Assembly: GCA_031281265.1 (NCBI GenBank)
Contig: JAITFO010000032.1
Coordinates: forward strand, 1 to 45,218
Direction: 5' to 3'
DNA from: Candidatus Fibrimonadaceae bacterium
Lineage (GTDB): Bacteria; Fibrobacterota; Fibrobacteria; Fibrobacterales; Fibrobacteraceae
DNA length: 45,218 nucleotides
Shown here piece by piece: positions 25,478 through 33,724 of this stretch (the stretch's first letter is position 1; the number at the start of each line of letters is the position of its first letter). Below the pieces are notes generated by a model, which saw nothing but the letters and a program-made list of their open reading frames with translations, was not told the origin of the DNA and ran no database searches. The translations under genes and the position numbers were made by a program.

Positions 25478-27833
25478 ATTTTGAATTGAAAATTGAGAGT
25501 TGAGAATTATTGAGAATAGGGGAGACATCTTCACCTTCGCTGCTGGAACTGCTGCCGGGTTCTGCTACAATTTCAAAGCTACCGCAACCTATTGGGTCTA
25601 TAGTTACCTTGTTGCCGTTGCATACAATGCTATCCAAAACAGCTGTTCTTGTTCCGGTATTGTATAAAGCGTGAGTGCCGTTCGGAGAAGCCCATCCAGT
25701 TATTACTGAACCGTTAATGCTGAATGAAGCTGTTCCAACTGTAGCTCCAGTTCCGCAACTTACATTTGGTCTTGGAACTTCGCTCCCTGAAACGTAACTG
25801 GGTTGAAGGTTATCTACATTGCAAGTCACATTAAAGCTTCCGGCGGCGCTGCTGCTGCTCGCAGCTACAACTTCAAAACTTCCGCAAGATTTTGCTGGGT
25901 TAAGAGTAACTTTGTTGCCTCCGCACGTAACCTCGCTCAAAGTGATGCTTTTTGTTCCGGGAGTCCAGAACGCATGGTTGCCATTTGAATTCCATCCGTC
26001 TAGGGCATTAGAAGAACCGCTTAGGTTAAATACAAAAGCTGTTCCAACTGTAACTCCGGTTCCGCAGCTTACATTTGGTCTTGGAACATTGCTCCCTGAT
26101 ACATAACTAGCTTGCAGGTTAGTCACATTGCAAGTTACATTATAAGAACTGCTGGAAGATTGCGCATTAGAGATGCTAGAACTGCTCGCTTTGCTACTGG
26201 ATGAGCCGTTCCAGTTTGATTCTGGCACAAGCCTCGCTACAGTATCCCAAGCTGGTTTGCGGTTGTTGTCTTTGTCGAACAAAAGCGGAGCGTTTGACCT
26301 GCCGCTCTCCTTGTCGGTTCCAACCCAGCTATTTGCATCGTTTGGACCCCAAACCACAACTGCCGTAACAGCGCTTCTTTTGTCAATGGCATTCCTGAAA
26401 ACCTCTCCGTACCTATGACCCTGCTGAGCAGGCGTATATTTTCCGCCTTCCGTGCTAATGTCAAGTTCCGATACATGAACCTCGCCAAGTTCCGCATACA
26501 TATTAAGAGCGGTTCTGTAGCTATTTATGCCAGCAAAGGCATTTACATTATTATCGGCGTTTATATGCGATTGCATTCCCATTCCATCTAATACGTTTTT
26601 TTGACGCAAGGGTTTTATTATTTTATCTATGATGCTATTTCTTTTATGGTCCCAATATTCATTGTAATCATTGTAGAAGAGCTTGGTGGTGGGCGGCGCG
26701 TATTTCCGAGCAAGAGTAAAGGCATCTTCAATAAAAGAGTTGTCTCCATAAACTTGAACCCACGGAGATTTGCCATCGTTATATCCAGGTTCTCTGGCAC
26801 CGCCATTATTCTTTGTTCTTTGTTCGTTATCGCTAGTGGCTTCATTTACAACGTCATAAGCGTAAAGGTCCAAATTCGGGTATTGTTCTTTTATAAGTGC
26901 AAATAAATTTTTGATGTAGCTTTCCAAACGTTGCTTCATAACTGCCTTGGTTACCCAGCTTCCGCCGTTTTGGAAATTATCCTTAAAAAACCATTCCGGT
27001 GTTTGAGCGTGCCACACAAGGGTGTGCCCCCTAACCCCGATTTTGTTATCCGAACAGAATTTAAGTGTTGACGCGGCATTGTTAAGGCGTACACTGATAT
27101 TTGTATTGGTTGAGTTAGTCGCGTTCATAGTTGCATCTGGTTTCATTTCGTTCTCCATAGTGATGCTGTTGAACTCTTTGAGTATCAAAGCTTTTATAGC
27201 ACTATTATTTATAGTGCTGTTGTTCAAAACAGAACCTATACGGAAATATCCTGCGTAAATATCCTTTAAGCCAACTTCGGCAAGCGTTTTTGACAGCACT
27301 TTGATTTGATTGCCGTTTTGTTTTTGTGTGACTTTAACATCATCAAAGAAAAAATCTGTGGTGCTGTTAGTTGTGATACTTAAGGTAAGGTTTACCGTGC
27401 TCTGCGGTGCTGTAAACTTTGCAGCAATCGGAACCCATTTGCCAGAAGACACTGCCGCCGAAGCAATTACTTTGGAGCCGTAAGTTACGCCATCGGGGTA
27501 GAGCCACCTAAGCGTAAGTTTATAGGTTTCAGTAGTTGGCCGTTCGTGCTTTACATATACGCTGTAGTCATATTCTTCTCCGCCAGAGAGATAAAACCCC
27601 TTTTCGGACATAGCGCCTTCGGCAGATGAATGTCTGTTTGTTATCTTCATGCCACGCGACATATTGTGGCCAGCTTTGGGCTGTGCGGTTATTTTGGCGT
27701 AATCGCCATTTGCAAACCAGCCATCGTAACTAACCTCAAAATCATCGTGGAGCAACACAGCCTGAGCATGAGCGAGTTGCAGGGAAAACGACAAAACAAA
27801 CAGAACGCTTGCTGCGAATGTGATTTTTTTCAT
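25365..27833 (-). CDS. GH10 xylanase with CBM4_9 and two Cys modules
   Basis: A secreted 822-residue endo-1,4-beta-xylanase. Order: signal peptide 1-24; CBM4_9-type binding domain about 27-170 ('DDFEVSYDGWF', 'FFFDDVKV'); GH10 barrel about 185-540 with 'GHTLVWHAQTPEWFF', acid/base E331 ('DVVNEA') and nucleophile E456 ('VSELDIS'); poly-Ser linkers; two copies of the Cys module ('PRPNVSCGTG') also found in the GH43 enzyme; then the island tail. It lies 67 bp after the PL1 stop, the longest gap in this operon; that gap has TATATT-type boxes and may hold a promoter. Confidence 0.95.
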   Translation of the reverse strand: MKKITFAASVLFVLSFSLQLAHAQAVLLHDDFEVSYDGWFANGDYAKITAQPKAGHNMSRGMKITNRHSSAEGAMSEKGFYLSGGEEYDYSVYVKHERPTTETYKLTLRWLYPDGVTYGSKVIASAAVSSGKWVPIAAKFTAPQSTVNLTLSITTNSTTDFFFDDVKVTQKQNGNQIKVLSKTLAEVGLKDIYAGYFRIGSVLNNSTINNSAIKALILKEFNSITMENEMKPDATMNATNSTNTNISVRLNNAASTLKFCSDNKIGVRGHTLVWHAQTPEWFFKDNFQNGGSWVTKAVMKQRLESYIKNLFALIKEQYPNLDLYAYDVVNEATSDNEQRTKNNGGAREPGYNDGKSPWVQVYGDNSFIEDAFTLARKYAPPTTKLFYNDYNEYWDHKRNSIIDKIIKPLRQKNVLDGMGMQSHINADNNVNAFAGINSYRTALNMYAELGEVHVSELDISTEGGKYTPAQQGHRYGEVFRNAIDKRSAVTAVVVWGPNDANSWVGTDKESGRSNAPLLFDKDNNRKPAWDTVARLVPESNWNGSSSSKASSSSISNAQSSSSSYNVTCNVTNLQASYVSGSNVPRPNVSCGTGVTVGTAFVFNLSGSSNALDGWNSNGNHAFWTPGTKSITLSEVTCGGNKVTLNPAKSCGSFEVVAASSSSAAGSFNVTCNVDNLQPSYVSGSEVPRPNVSCGTGATVGTASFSINGSVITGWASPNGTHALYNTGTRTAVLDSIVCNGNKVTIDPIGCGSFEIVAEPGSSSSSEGEDVSPILNNSQLSIFNSKLATYYTIKGEPLGNVKPQKAGVYIVKQGNSVRKIAVR

Positions 27834-27900
27834 AGCGAACCCCGGAGCTTAAACATCATCTTATTAAAATATATTATTTATACATATATTGACATATGTT

Positions 27901-28013
27901 TTACCTCACCGCTATTTTTCTAACTGAATTTCCCTGCTTAACTATATAAATGCCCGCTTTTTGCGGTTTTGCATTGCCAAGCGGTTCGCCTTTTATTGTG
28001 TAATAGGTGGCTA
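27901..28013 (-). repeat. Shared enzyme tail, copy 4 (PL1)
   Basis: It encodes 'YYTIKGEPLGNAKPQ' to 'RKIAVR' and ends GTG AGG TAA. Here the following ATG (about 27895) opens only a five-codon frame; the next gene starts 67 bp further on. Confidence 0.85.
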
Positions 28014-29751
28014 ACTTGGAGTTGAGAGTGGAGAGTGGAGAGTTGAGAATAGGAGTCTCTCCATCATCGCTGCTGGAACTGCTGGATTGTACAAGTGAAC
28101 TAGAACTTGGCGTTGTTGTGCTGGAGCTTGAAGTTACAGGGCATGTAACACTGCTTCCGGTACCTGCATCTTGAACTTTAACAAGTTTGCTTGTATAGTT
28201 TTGAAGCTGGGTTTTTAGTGCCGTATTTATATCTTTGGAACCGTCATCGGTTGAGTTGTTGAAAGTGAAAGTAAAATCTCCGCCAGCAACACGTCCGGCG
28301 TATTTTTTTACCTGAGTTCTGATGGCGGCTGAGTCGTTTTGCGAAGTATAAGAAGGGTAACCTGAAAGCATATTGTTGTCGAAAGTTCCGCCGCCTTGCT
28401 TGGCTTTTACGGTAGCCGGTACCGTGGTTGTGGCACTGGTCACTTCGTAAGCATCAAATTCTACAGTAACTGAAGTGCTATACGGGGTGTATTTCTTTTT
28501 GCTATCCGTGTCCAAAAAATTGCCGAATGCTTTTATCATACCGCCATTTTCTTTGGAGAATGTGCCATCGTCTGAACCCTGCATGGAAATGGTCATTGGG
28601 CGGTTGGTGTTGCGAAAGTAGTTGCGTTCTGAGAACAGAGAAGAATTCATGCAAGCACCCATGCCATAAGTGGAAACACCGTCATAATAGTTGTTATAGA
28701 CATGGGCTTTGTGCAAGCGAGCTCTTGGGTGGCGGCTGTCTGAATGGTCGTACCAATTGTGGTGGTAGGTTATGTAACCGGGGGTTTCCGATGACGAGTT
28801 GCCAAGCAGGTGAACTTTTCCGTTGTCCCAGTAATGGTTGTAAGATACGGTTATGTTGGTGCTGGCTTTTATATCGGTGGTGCCGTCTCCTTTCACTTGG
28901 TCGGCATCGCTTCCGGGGCTGCCGTAGAACATATCGTTGTTGTGAACCCATATATTTGTACTTGTGGAATTTATGCCAACATTGTCTCCTTCTGTGGAAT
29001 TGGTGAGCATTATGCCAAAATTGCGTATTTCAAGTTTTTCTGCTCTGGTGGTTTTAAAACCCAAGCCATAAAGAGTGGCATCACTGCCTACGCCTTCAAA
29101 TGTTATATAGCAGTTGGCGGTTACCTTGCAGTTGTCCTTAATTGAAATATCTCCGCCGTCAAGCGTAAAGCCGGTGTCGGTAACTTTGCCTATAAAACGG
29201 AAAACCAAGGGTCTGTCTTCATAACCTTTTTCTATACTTTTCAGAATATTGTACAATCCAGTACTTGCCGTTGTGTTTCCGTTACTTGCCGTTTTTACAG
29301 CAAGGCTAATAGTGTTTTTATTCTGGTCTGTTACATAGAGAACCTGAGCATTGTCTTTGAGAGTGCCGTCTGCTTTGTATGCACCCGGAACAACGCCATC
29401 CATAAAGGCAAAACCGGTTCGCTCGTGCGCGGTTACTTGAATGCCTGTAGCGGTCATTGAGTTCCCTTCGGTTCCGCCATTTACAAGCCTTACCTGTGCC
29501 TCGTAAGTGCCAGCTTTAAGCCCCAAAACATCGGCACGGAAATGGTCATTGTATTCGCGAATTAACTGGTCGTCTATTTTAGTCCATGCAGAGGCTCCTG
29601 TTGCACGGTAATAGACGTTGTATTTGGCTGCGCAGGCTTCTTTATTCCATTTTACATAAAAAGTTTCCAGCCAGCCAACAGATTCTATAATCGCTGCGTT
29701 TAAAAACTGAAACGACATGAGAAAAATGCAAACTACAAGTCGTTTCTTCAT
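27901..29751 (-). CDS. PL1 family pectate lyase with FN3-like N-terminus
   Basis: A secreted 616-residue pectate lyase cleaving polygalacturonate by beta-elimination. Signal peptide 1-19 ('LMSFQFLNA'); an FN3-like domain about 20-108 ('YNVYYRATGASAWTKI'); a PL1 right-handed beta helix with 'NIWVHNNDMF', 'DIKASTNITVSYNHYWDN', 'KVHLLGN' and the catalytic-arginine region 'HPRARLHKAHVYNNYY'; poly-Ser linker; island tail. Upstream of its ATG stands a remnant of the tail end (GTGAGGTAAAAT) although the preceding esterase lacks the tail. A TATATT box at about 29778 may give it its own promoter. Confidence 0.93.
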   Translation of the reverse strand: MKKRLVVCIFLMSFQFLNAAIIESVGWLETFYVKWNKEACAAKYNVYYRATGASAWTKIDDQLIREYNDHFRADVLGLKAGTYEAQVRLVNGGTEGNSMTATGIQVTAHERTGFAFMDGVVPGAYKADGTLKDNAQVLYVTDQNKNTISLAVKTASNGNTTASTGLYNILKSIEKGYEDRPLVFRFIGKVTDTGFTLDGGDISIKDNCKVTANCYITFEGVGSDATLYGLGFKTTRAEKLEIRNFGIMLTNSTEGDNVGINSTSTNIWVHNNDMFYGSPGSDADQVKGDGTTDIKASTNITVSYNHYWDNGKVHLLGNSSSETPGYITYHHNWYDHSDSRHPRARLHKAHVYNNYYDGVSTYGMGACMNSSLFSERNYFRNTNRPMTISMQGSDDGTFSKENGGMIKAFGNFLDTDSKKKYTPYSTSVTVEFDAYEVTSATTTVPATVKAKQGGGTFDNNMLSGYPSYTSQNDSAAIRTQVKKYAGRVAGGDFTFTFNNSTDDGSKDINTALKTQLQNYTSKLVKVQDAGTGSSVTCPVTSSSSTTTPSSSSLVQSSSSSSDDGETPILNSPLSTLNSKLATYYTIKGEPLGNAKPQKAGIYIVKQGNSVRKIAVR

Positions 29752-29763
29752 ATTTTACCTCAC
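29749..29763 (-). promoter_or_regulatory. Vestigial tail/RBS junction before PL1
   Basis: The minus strand reads ATA ACA GTG AGG TAA AAT ATG, matching the last codons of the shared tail. The gene just upstream (esterase 1) has no tail, so this is a relic that now only serves as a ribosome-binding site. Confidence 0.55.
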
Positions 29764-29787
29764 TGTTATTCCTATAATATACATTTT

Positions 29788-30984
29788 TTATTTCTGAACC
29801 CCAAGTGCGTCATTCAAAAAGTTAAGTATCTCCACCGTTGATGCGGCATCTTCACCTTCAAAGTCCGCGTGGCCTCTTCCGCTAACTTTGTTGAATTTCG
29901 CTTTGCCCGCAACAAAACTATTGATTTTGTTCACCATTATATCCGACTGCTGCCAGGGAACAAAATTATCGCTGGTGCCATGCATCATATATATGGGCGG
30001 AGTATTCGCTGAGATGTGAGTCAACGGATTCTGCTTTGTGAGATTATTCTTCATTGTTGTTGTGTTATCTTTCAAGTTGCCACCAAGCAATGCTCCTTCA
30101 GGAGAGGCATCGTGATCAAGCATACAGTTTGTGCAGTTATTTGCAGCCTCATGCGTTTCCAAGAGCGAGAAATCGGTAAGTGCCGCCGAACTTGCCGCCC
30201 CCTGAACCGCGTGTGAAACTCCGGCATTGCCAAGGCTGGTTATATCATAGCCGTGGTTTGTTGCGTTAGAAAGTGCGCAGACTATAGCAGTCATGTAAGC
30301 ACCAGCCGAGAAACCTGATATGGCGAATTTATCGGGATTGATATGGTATGTAGCGGCGTTGGCTCTTAAATGGCGGATAGCCGCTAAAACGTCTTCAACA
30401 TTTTCGGGGAAAGCCCTTTGACCTCCGGTCCAACCGCTCTGACCCATAAGGAGGTACCCAACGCTGGCAACAGCGTAACCGTTTTTGTTAGCCCTTTGAA
30501 CAAGCCCGTTGTTGTTTTTGCTTAACTCCCAGTCTCCACCGCTAAATCCTCCGCCGTGTACATATATCAATAGCGGGAAAGGTCCATTACCATCCGGCAA
30601 TTTGATGTCGTACCGCTGACGGGTGTGCCTGCGCGAAGCTGTGGGTGCGTAATCTACATTTGTCCAAGACCTTTGTGTGATAGGCGCAGATACTTGGCTG
30701 CTTGAGCTTGCTACCACGGAGCTGCTTGACTCTGCAACCTCAGAACTGCTTGACTCTACAACTTCGGAACTACTTGAAGGTTGTGAAGGGCGGCTATTGG
30801 AACTTGGGATTCCAGAGCCGGAGTTATCGCTGGAGCTTGAATTCACATTTTGTTGCCCTCCAGATGCTGGAGGCACTGGATCATTTGAATCCGATGAGCA
30901 GTTCGCTAAAACCAAAAAAATTGATATAAAAACTAGGAATGAAACAAGGTATGTGAACCCTTTTTTGTTTTTTTGAGCGGACAT
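29788..30984 (-). CDS. Exported alpha/beta-hydrolase (carbohydrate esterase-like), copy 1
   Basis: A 398-residue putative lipoprotein: leader ending 'VLANC' (C29, a lipobox with unusual Asn at -1), poly-Ser linker about 48-98, then an alpha/beta-hydrolase of the esterase/lipase type with oxyanion 'HGGG' (143-146), nucleophile S226 in 'GFSAG' and a likely catalytic His in 'GRGHADFEG'. In a xylan/pectin locus it probably removes acetyl or feruloyl groups (inference). GGAGG 6 bp before ATG 30984 fixes the start. A second complete copy lies at 35186-36328 and a broken one at 31097-31207. It heads the PL1-GH10-GH43-GH5 run. Confidence 0.88.
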   Translation of the reverse strand: MSAQKNKKGFTYLVSFLVFISIFLVLANCSSDSNDPVPPASGGQQNVNSSSSDNSGSGIPSSNSRPSQPSSSSEVVESSSSEVAESSSSVVASSSSQVSAPITQRSWTNVDYAPTASRRHTRQRYDIKLPDGNGPFPLLIYVHGGGFSGGDWELSKNNNGLVQRANKNGYAVASVGYLLMGQSGWTGGQRAFPENVEDVLAAIRHLRANAATYHINPDKFAISGFSAGAYMTAIVCALSNATNHGYDITSLGNAGVSHAVQGAASSAALTDFSLLETHEAANNCTNCMLDHDASPEGALLGGNLKDNTTTMKNNLTKQNPLTHISANTPPIYMMHGTSDNFVPWQQSDIMVNKINSFVAGKAKFNKVSGRGHADFEGEDAASTVEILNFLNDALGVQK

Positions 30985-31096
30985 AGTATCCTCCAATTTA
31001 TGTGTTGTGTAATAAAATAATATATTTTATTAGAAAACGGTAAAATTTCTTTAAAAATAGCGATATTTTTTATGTCATCTTAATTTATGTCGGTAG

Positions 31097-31207
31097 CTAC
31101 GCCCGGGGTAGCACCCCACTCGCTATAACCCAAATTATTGAGATAAAAACTAGGAATGAAACAAGATATGTGAGATTTTTTTTGGATTTTTGAGCGGACA
31201 TAGACAT
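31097..31207 (-). pseudogene. 5' remnant of a third esterase copy
   Basis: The RBS, start and first 22 codons ('MSAQKSKKNLTYLVSFLVFI') match the leader of both complete esterases. After 'ISI' the frame enters unrelated sequence with a GGGGT-AGC-ACCCC palindrome (31105-31117) and stops after 36 codons. It lies just upstream of esterase 1. The remaining bases to the Fic start (31208-31395) are AT-rich with no other gene seen. Confidence 0.75.
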
Positions 31208-31382
31208 AACGTCCTCCAATTCTTTAATGGTTTATTCTTCATAATATACATTATTTCTTTAAAATATGCGTTATTACTACAATAATAGTAACTATTTTCG
31301 CAATTTTTTTAAAATTATGTGTTTTTCCGCATAAAAACCAACTTGGTAAAAAGAGCAAAAAGTTTGGTCAATTGCATTTTTC

Positions 31383-31388
31383 TAAATT
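31383..31388 (+). promoter_or_regulatory. Putative -10 box of the Fic gene
   Basis: TAAATT ends 7 nt before the ATG at 31396 with no Shine-Dalgarno between. Confidence 0.35.
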
Positions 31389-31395
31389 TCCATAA

Positions 31396-32187
31396 ATGCA
31401 AATTGATTTGGGAAAAATTTGGCAAGAAATAGAAAAAAAAACGGAGCAGTTTGCAAATTTACATCTGCAGCAGAATTTGGATTATGAAAAATTTGCCATT
31501 TATTCAATAATAACACATTCAACCGCAATAGAAGGCTCCACTCTAACGGAGCAAGAAACAGAAGTTCTATTTGAAAGCGGTTTAACCGCAAAGGGTAAAC
31601 CTATTGAGCATCATTTAATGAATACGGATTTGAAAAATGCCTATATGTTCGCTATGGAACAAGCAAATGGAAAAATCTTGTTTTCTGCGAATTTCTTAAA
31701 AAAAATAAACGCTCTAGTTATGAAAAGTACAGGTGGAGTTAACAGTACTCTTGGCGGTAATTTTGATAGCAGCAAAGGTGATTTCAGGTTATGCGGAGTA
31801 ACGGCAGGCATAGGTGGAAAATCTTATATGAATTATTTGAAAATACCAGAAAAAATAGACGAGCTTTGCGAAAATTTGAACGGAAAATTAAATGCAAAAT
31901 TTCAGAACTTGAAAGAATTATATGAAATTTCATTTAACGCTCATTTAGATTTAGCAACTATTCATCCGTGGGTAGATGGCAATGGCAGAACCGCAAGGCT
32001 TTTGATGAATTTCTTGCAATTCCATTTTAAACTTGTTCCCACAAAAATTTTTCTAGAAGACAGGGCTGAATACATCGCCTCTTTAAGAGAATCTCAAGAA
32101 ACAAATAACAATTCGCAATTTCTAAATTTTATGGCTCAGGAGCATTTAAAGACTCTGGAGTCTCAATGCTCGGTTGCTGTATCTTAA
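31396..32187 (+). CDS. Fic-domain protein (class II, autoinhibited type)
   Basis: This 263-residue protein has the Fic signature 'HPWVDGNGRTAR' (H190-R201), catalysing transfer of AMP (or another nucleotide part) to hydroxyl side chains of target proteins. An N-terminal inhibitory motif 'STAIEG' (42-47; E46) marks class II, in which the glutamate blocks ATP binding. The target is unknown. It is the only plus-strand gene inside the polysaccharide island; its stop is 3 bp from the stop of the GH5 gene. Its placement beside a broken esterase copy suggests insertion there. Confidence 0.93.
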   Translation: MQIDLGKIWQEIEKKTEQFANLHLQQNLDYEKFAIYSIITHSTAIEGSTLTEQETEVLFESGLTAKGKPIEHHLMNTDLKNAYMFAMEQANGKILFSANFLKKINALVMKSTGGVNSTLGGNFDSSKGDFRLCGVTAGIGGKSYMNYLKIPEKIDELCENLNGKLNAKFQNLKELYEISFNAHLDLATIHPWVDGNGRTARLLMNFLQFHFKLVPTKIFLEDRAEYIASLRESQETNNNSQFLNFMAQEHLKTLESQCSVAVS

Positions 32188-32190
32188 TCC

Positions 32191-32303
32191 TCACCTCACC
32201 GCTATTTTTCTAACTGAATTTCCCTGTTTAACAATGTAAATTCCCGCTTTGGTAGGTTTTGCATTGCCGAGAGGCTCGCCTTTGAGGGAGTAGTAACTAG
32301 CTA
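32191..32303 (-). repeat. Shared enzyme tail, copy 5 (GH5, second)
   Basis: It encodes 'YYSLKGEPLGNAKPT' to 'RKIAVR' and ends GTG AGG TGA. It is the last gene of its run, facing the Fic gene. Confidence 0.8.
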
Positions 32304-33711
32304 ATTGAGACGCCCATGCGCTACTTACTCGCTGGCGAACATCCGCAGGATGGTCATTGAGAATTGGAGTCTCTCCATCATCATCTTCGCTGCTTGAGCT
32401 GCTTTCGGTATAACTGCTAGAACTGCTTGGGTTAGAAGAACTGCTAGACGGCGTTACGCTGGGAGATGACGCACCTTTTGCACTCATAATATCCGATAAT
32501 ACTTCTGCGTAGAAGGAATTTGATTGAGCTTGGCCGTTTGAGCGTTCAAGCAATTTGAAGTTGCCACCATCGTCCCAGTAAATAGGTACTACGCCGTTCT
32601 CAACAGCTTTGGTTGCCACGGTTTTGATATACAAGCGATGAGTAGCTTTTATTTCTTCTGACGAATTGTAACGTTTCCCGTTTGGCGCTCCCCATTCACC
32701 TGCGTAAACTGCAATTCCATTATTTATGAAAGTACTTTTAAGCGAACCCATATCACTTGCCGGGCGACCGCGCTCGGACTGTTTCCACTCAGTTGTGTAA
32801 TCCGCGCCGTTTACATCCGCTACAGTATATTGCCACGGATAGTAGTAATGAACAGAAACTATCAGTTTGCCAGTGCCATTTGTACCGTCACTTGGCAACA
32901 ATTTTTGGCGGCTATGGGCGTTAATAACAGTTTCTGGTTCTGTACTGCCCAAACCCGGAACAGCAACAAAGCGCGTAGCATTATTGCCACCTGTTGCGCG
33001 AATCGCATCAAGTGCCGCCTTATTCCAGTCAAAGAGTATATCCTGCTGATTTCGGTAGGCTTGCGTATTCTCTACGGATCCCCAATTACCCTGATGGACT
33101 TCGTTCAGTGTTTCAAAAATCAGATAGTCTCCGTAATTTTTAAAATAGTTGGCTATCTGTGTCCAAACTTTGCCAAGTTCAGTCTGTATTTCGTTTTTTT
33201 TGGAAGTATTGTTTTCCGCTCCCTTAAGATCCACAAAGCCCCATGTTCCTTTATCCGGCTCTGTGTAGTTCCCGTCGTGGTGTACGTTGATAATCACCGC
33301 CTTTATGCCAGCGGTTTTAGCATAATCAACAACTTCTGATACACGTTGCAACCTCGCTTCGGTTATGGTGTAATTAGGGGAGGCTCCGATGTGTCCTATC
33401 CAAGTTACGGGAATTCTGACTATATCAAAACCAGATTGTTTAACACCATTAAAAAGTGCTTGCGTTGCCGCACCTGGTCCGCCCCAGCTCCATTGACCTT
33501 CTGTGGCTACCCAGGTACTTTTATCGTTCGCATTCACTTTATTGACTGCATCAAAGGTATTGCCCAAATTCCAGCCGATTTTAATGCCATTATCTGCCCA
33601 AAACTGCAACGCAGTCTTTTCAGACATCGGCTCTGGGCTTGTTGGTTTAGCATTTGCAACGGAGGCTACTATAGCCACCGTCAAGAACAATACTCTTAAA
33701 ACTGTTTTCAT
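32191..33711 (-). CDS. GH5 family endoglucanase-like enzyme, second copy
   Basis: A secreted 506-residue cellulase-like enzyme. Signal peptide 1-21. GH5 motifs: 'IGWNLGNTFD', 'VRIPVTW', 'VNVHHDG', acid/base E204 ('FETLNE'), 'VSVHYYYPW' and nucleophile E339 ('AGEWG'). A poly-Ser linker follows, then the same in-frame 45-bp repeat as the GH5 gene at 22022, then the island tail. The two GH5 catalytic domains are clearly different, so the repeat and tail were acquired or exchanged separately from them. It starts 13 bp after the GH11 stop; the spacer ATAGCGAGGTTAA resembles a damaged copy of the tail junction. Confidence 0.94.
   Translation of the reverse strand: MKTVLRVLFLTVAIVASVANAKPTSPEPMSEKTALQFWADNGIKIGWNLGNTFDAVNKVNANDKSTWVATEGQWSWGGPGAATQALFNGVKQSGFDIVRIPVTWIGHIGASPNYTITEARLQRVSEVVDYAKTAGIKAVIINVHHDGNYTEPDKGTWGFVDLKGAENNTSKKNEIQTELGKVWTQIANYFKNYGDYLIFETLNEVHQGNWGSVENTQAYRNQQDILFDWNKAALDAIRATGGNNATRFVAVPGLGSTEPETVINAHSRQKLLPSDGTNGTGKLIVSVHYYYPWQYTVADVNGADYTTEWKQSERGRPASDMGSLKSTFINNGIAVYAGEWGAPNGKRYNSSEEIKATHRLYIKTVATKAVENGVVPIYWDDGGNFKLLERSNGQAQSNSFYAEVLSDIMSAKGASSPSVTPSSSSSNPSSSSSYTESSSSSEDDDGETPILNDHPADVRQRVSSAWASQLASYYSLKGEPLGNAKPTKAGIYIVKQGNSVRKIAVR
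32311..32355. repeat. 45-bp in-frame interspersed repeat in second GH5 linker
   Basis: Identical to 22142-22186 and again flanked by ATTGAGA on both sides (32304-32310, 32356-32362). Confidence 0.8.
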
Positions 33712-33724
33712 TTAACCTCGCTAT
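33709..33724 (-). promoter_or_regulatory. Damaged tail/RBS junction between GH11 and GH5
   Basis: The minus strand reads ATAGCGAGGTTAAATG, close to the ATAGCGGTGAGGTAAATATG junction of the tailed genes, although GH11 has another tail. It provides the GAGG RBS of the GH5 gene. Confidence 0.5.

Noticed and set aside
28527-29006. 159-codon Cys/Arg-rich frame opposite the pectate lyase
   Set aside because: Composition is that of an antisense shadow; the minus-strand gene has full PL1 motifs.
32830-33339. 169-codon plus-strand frame inside the second GH5 gene
   Set aside because: Antisense to a gene with intact catalytic motifs; no start signals.
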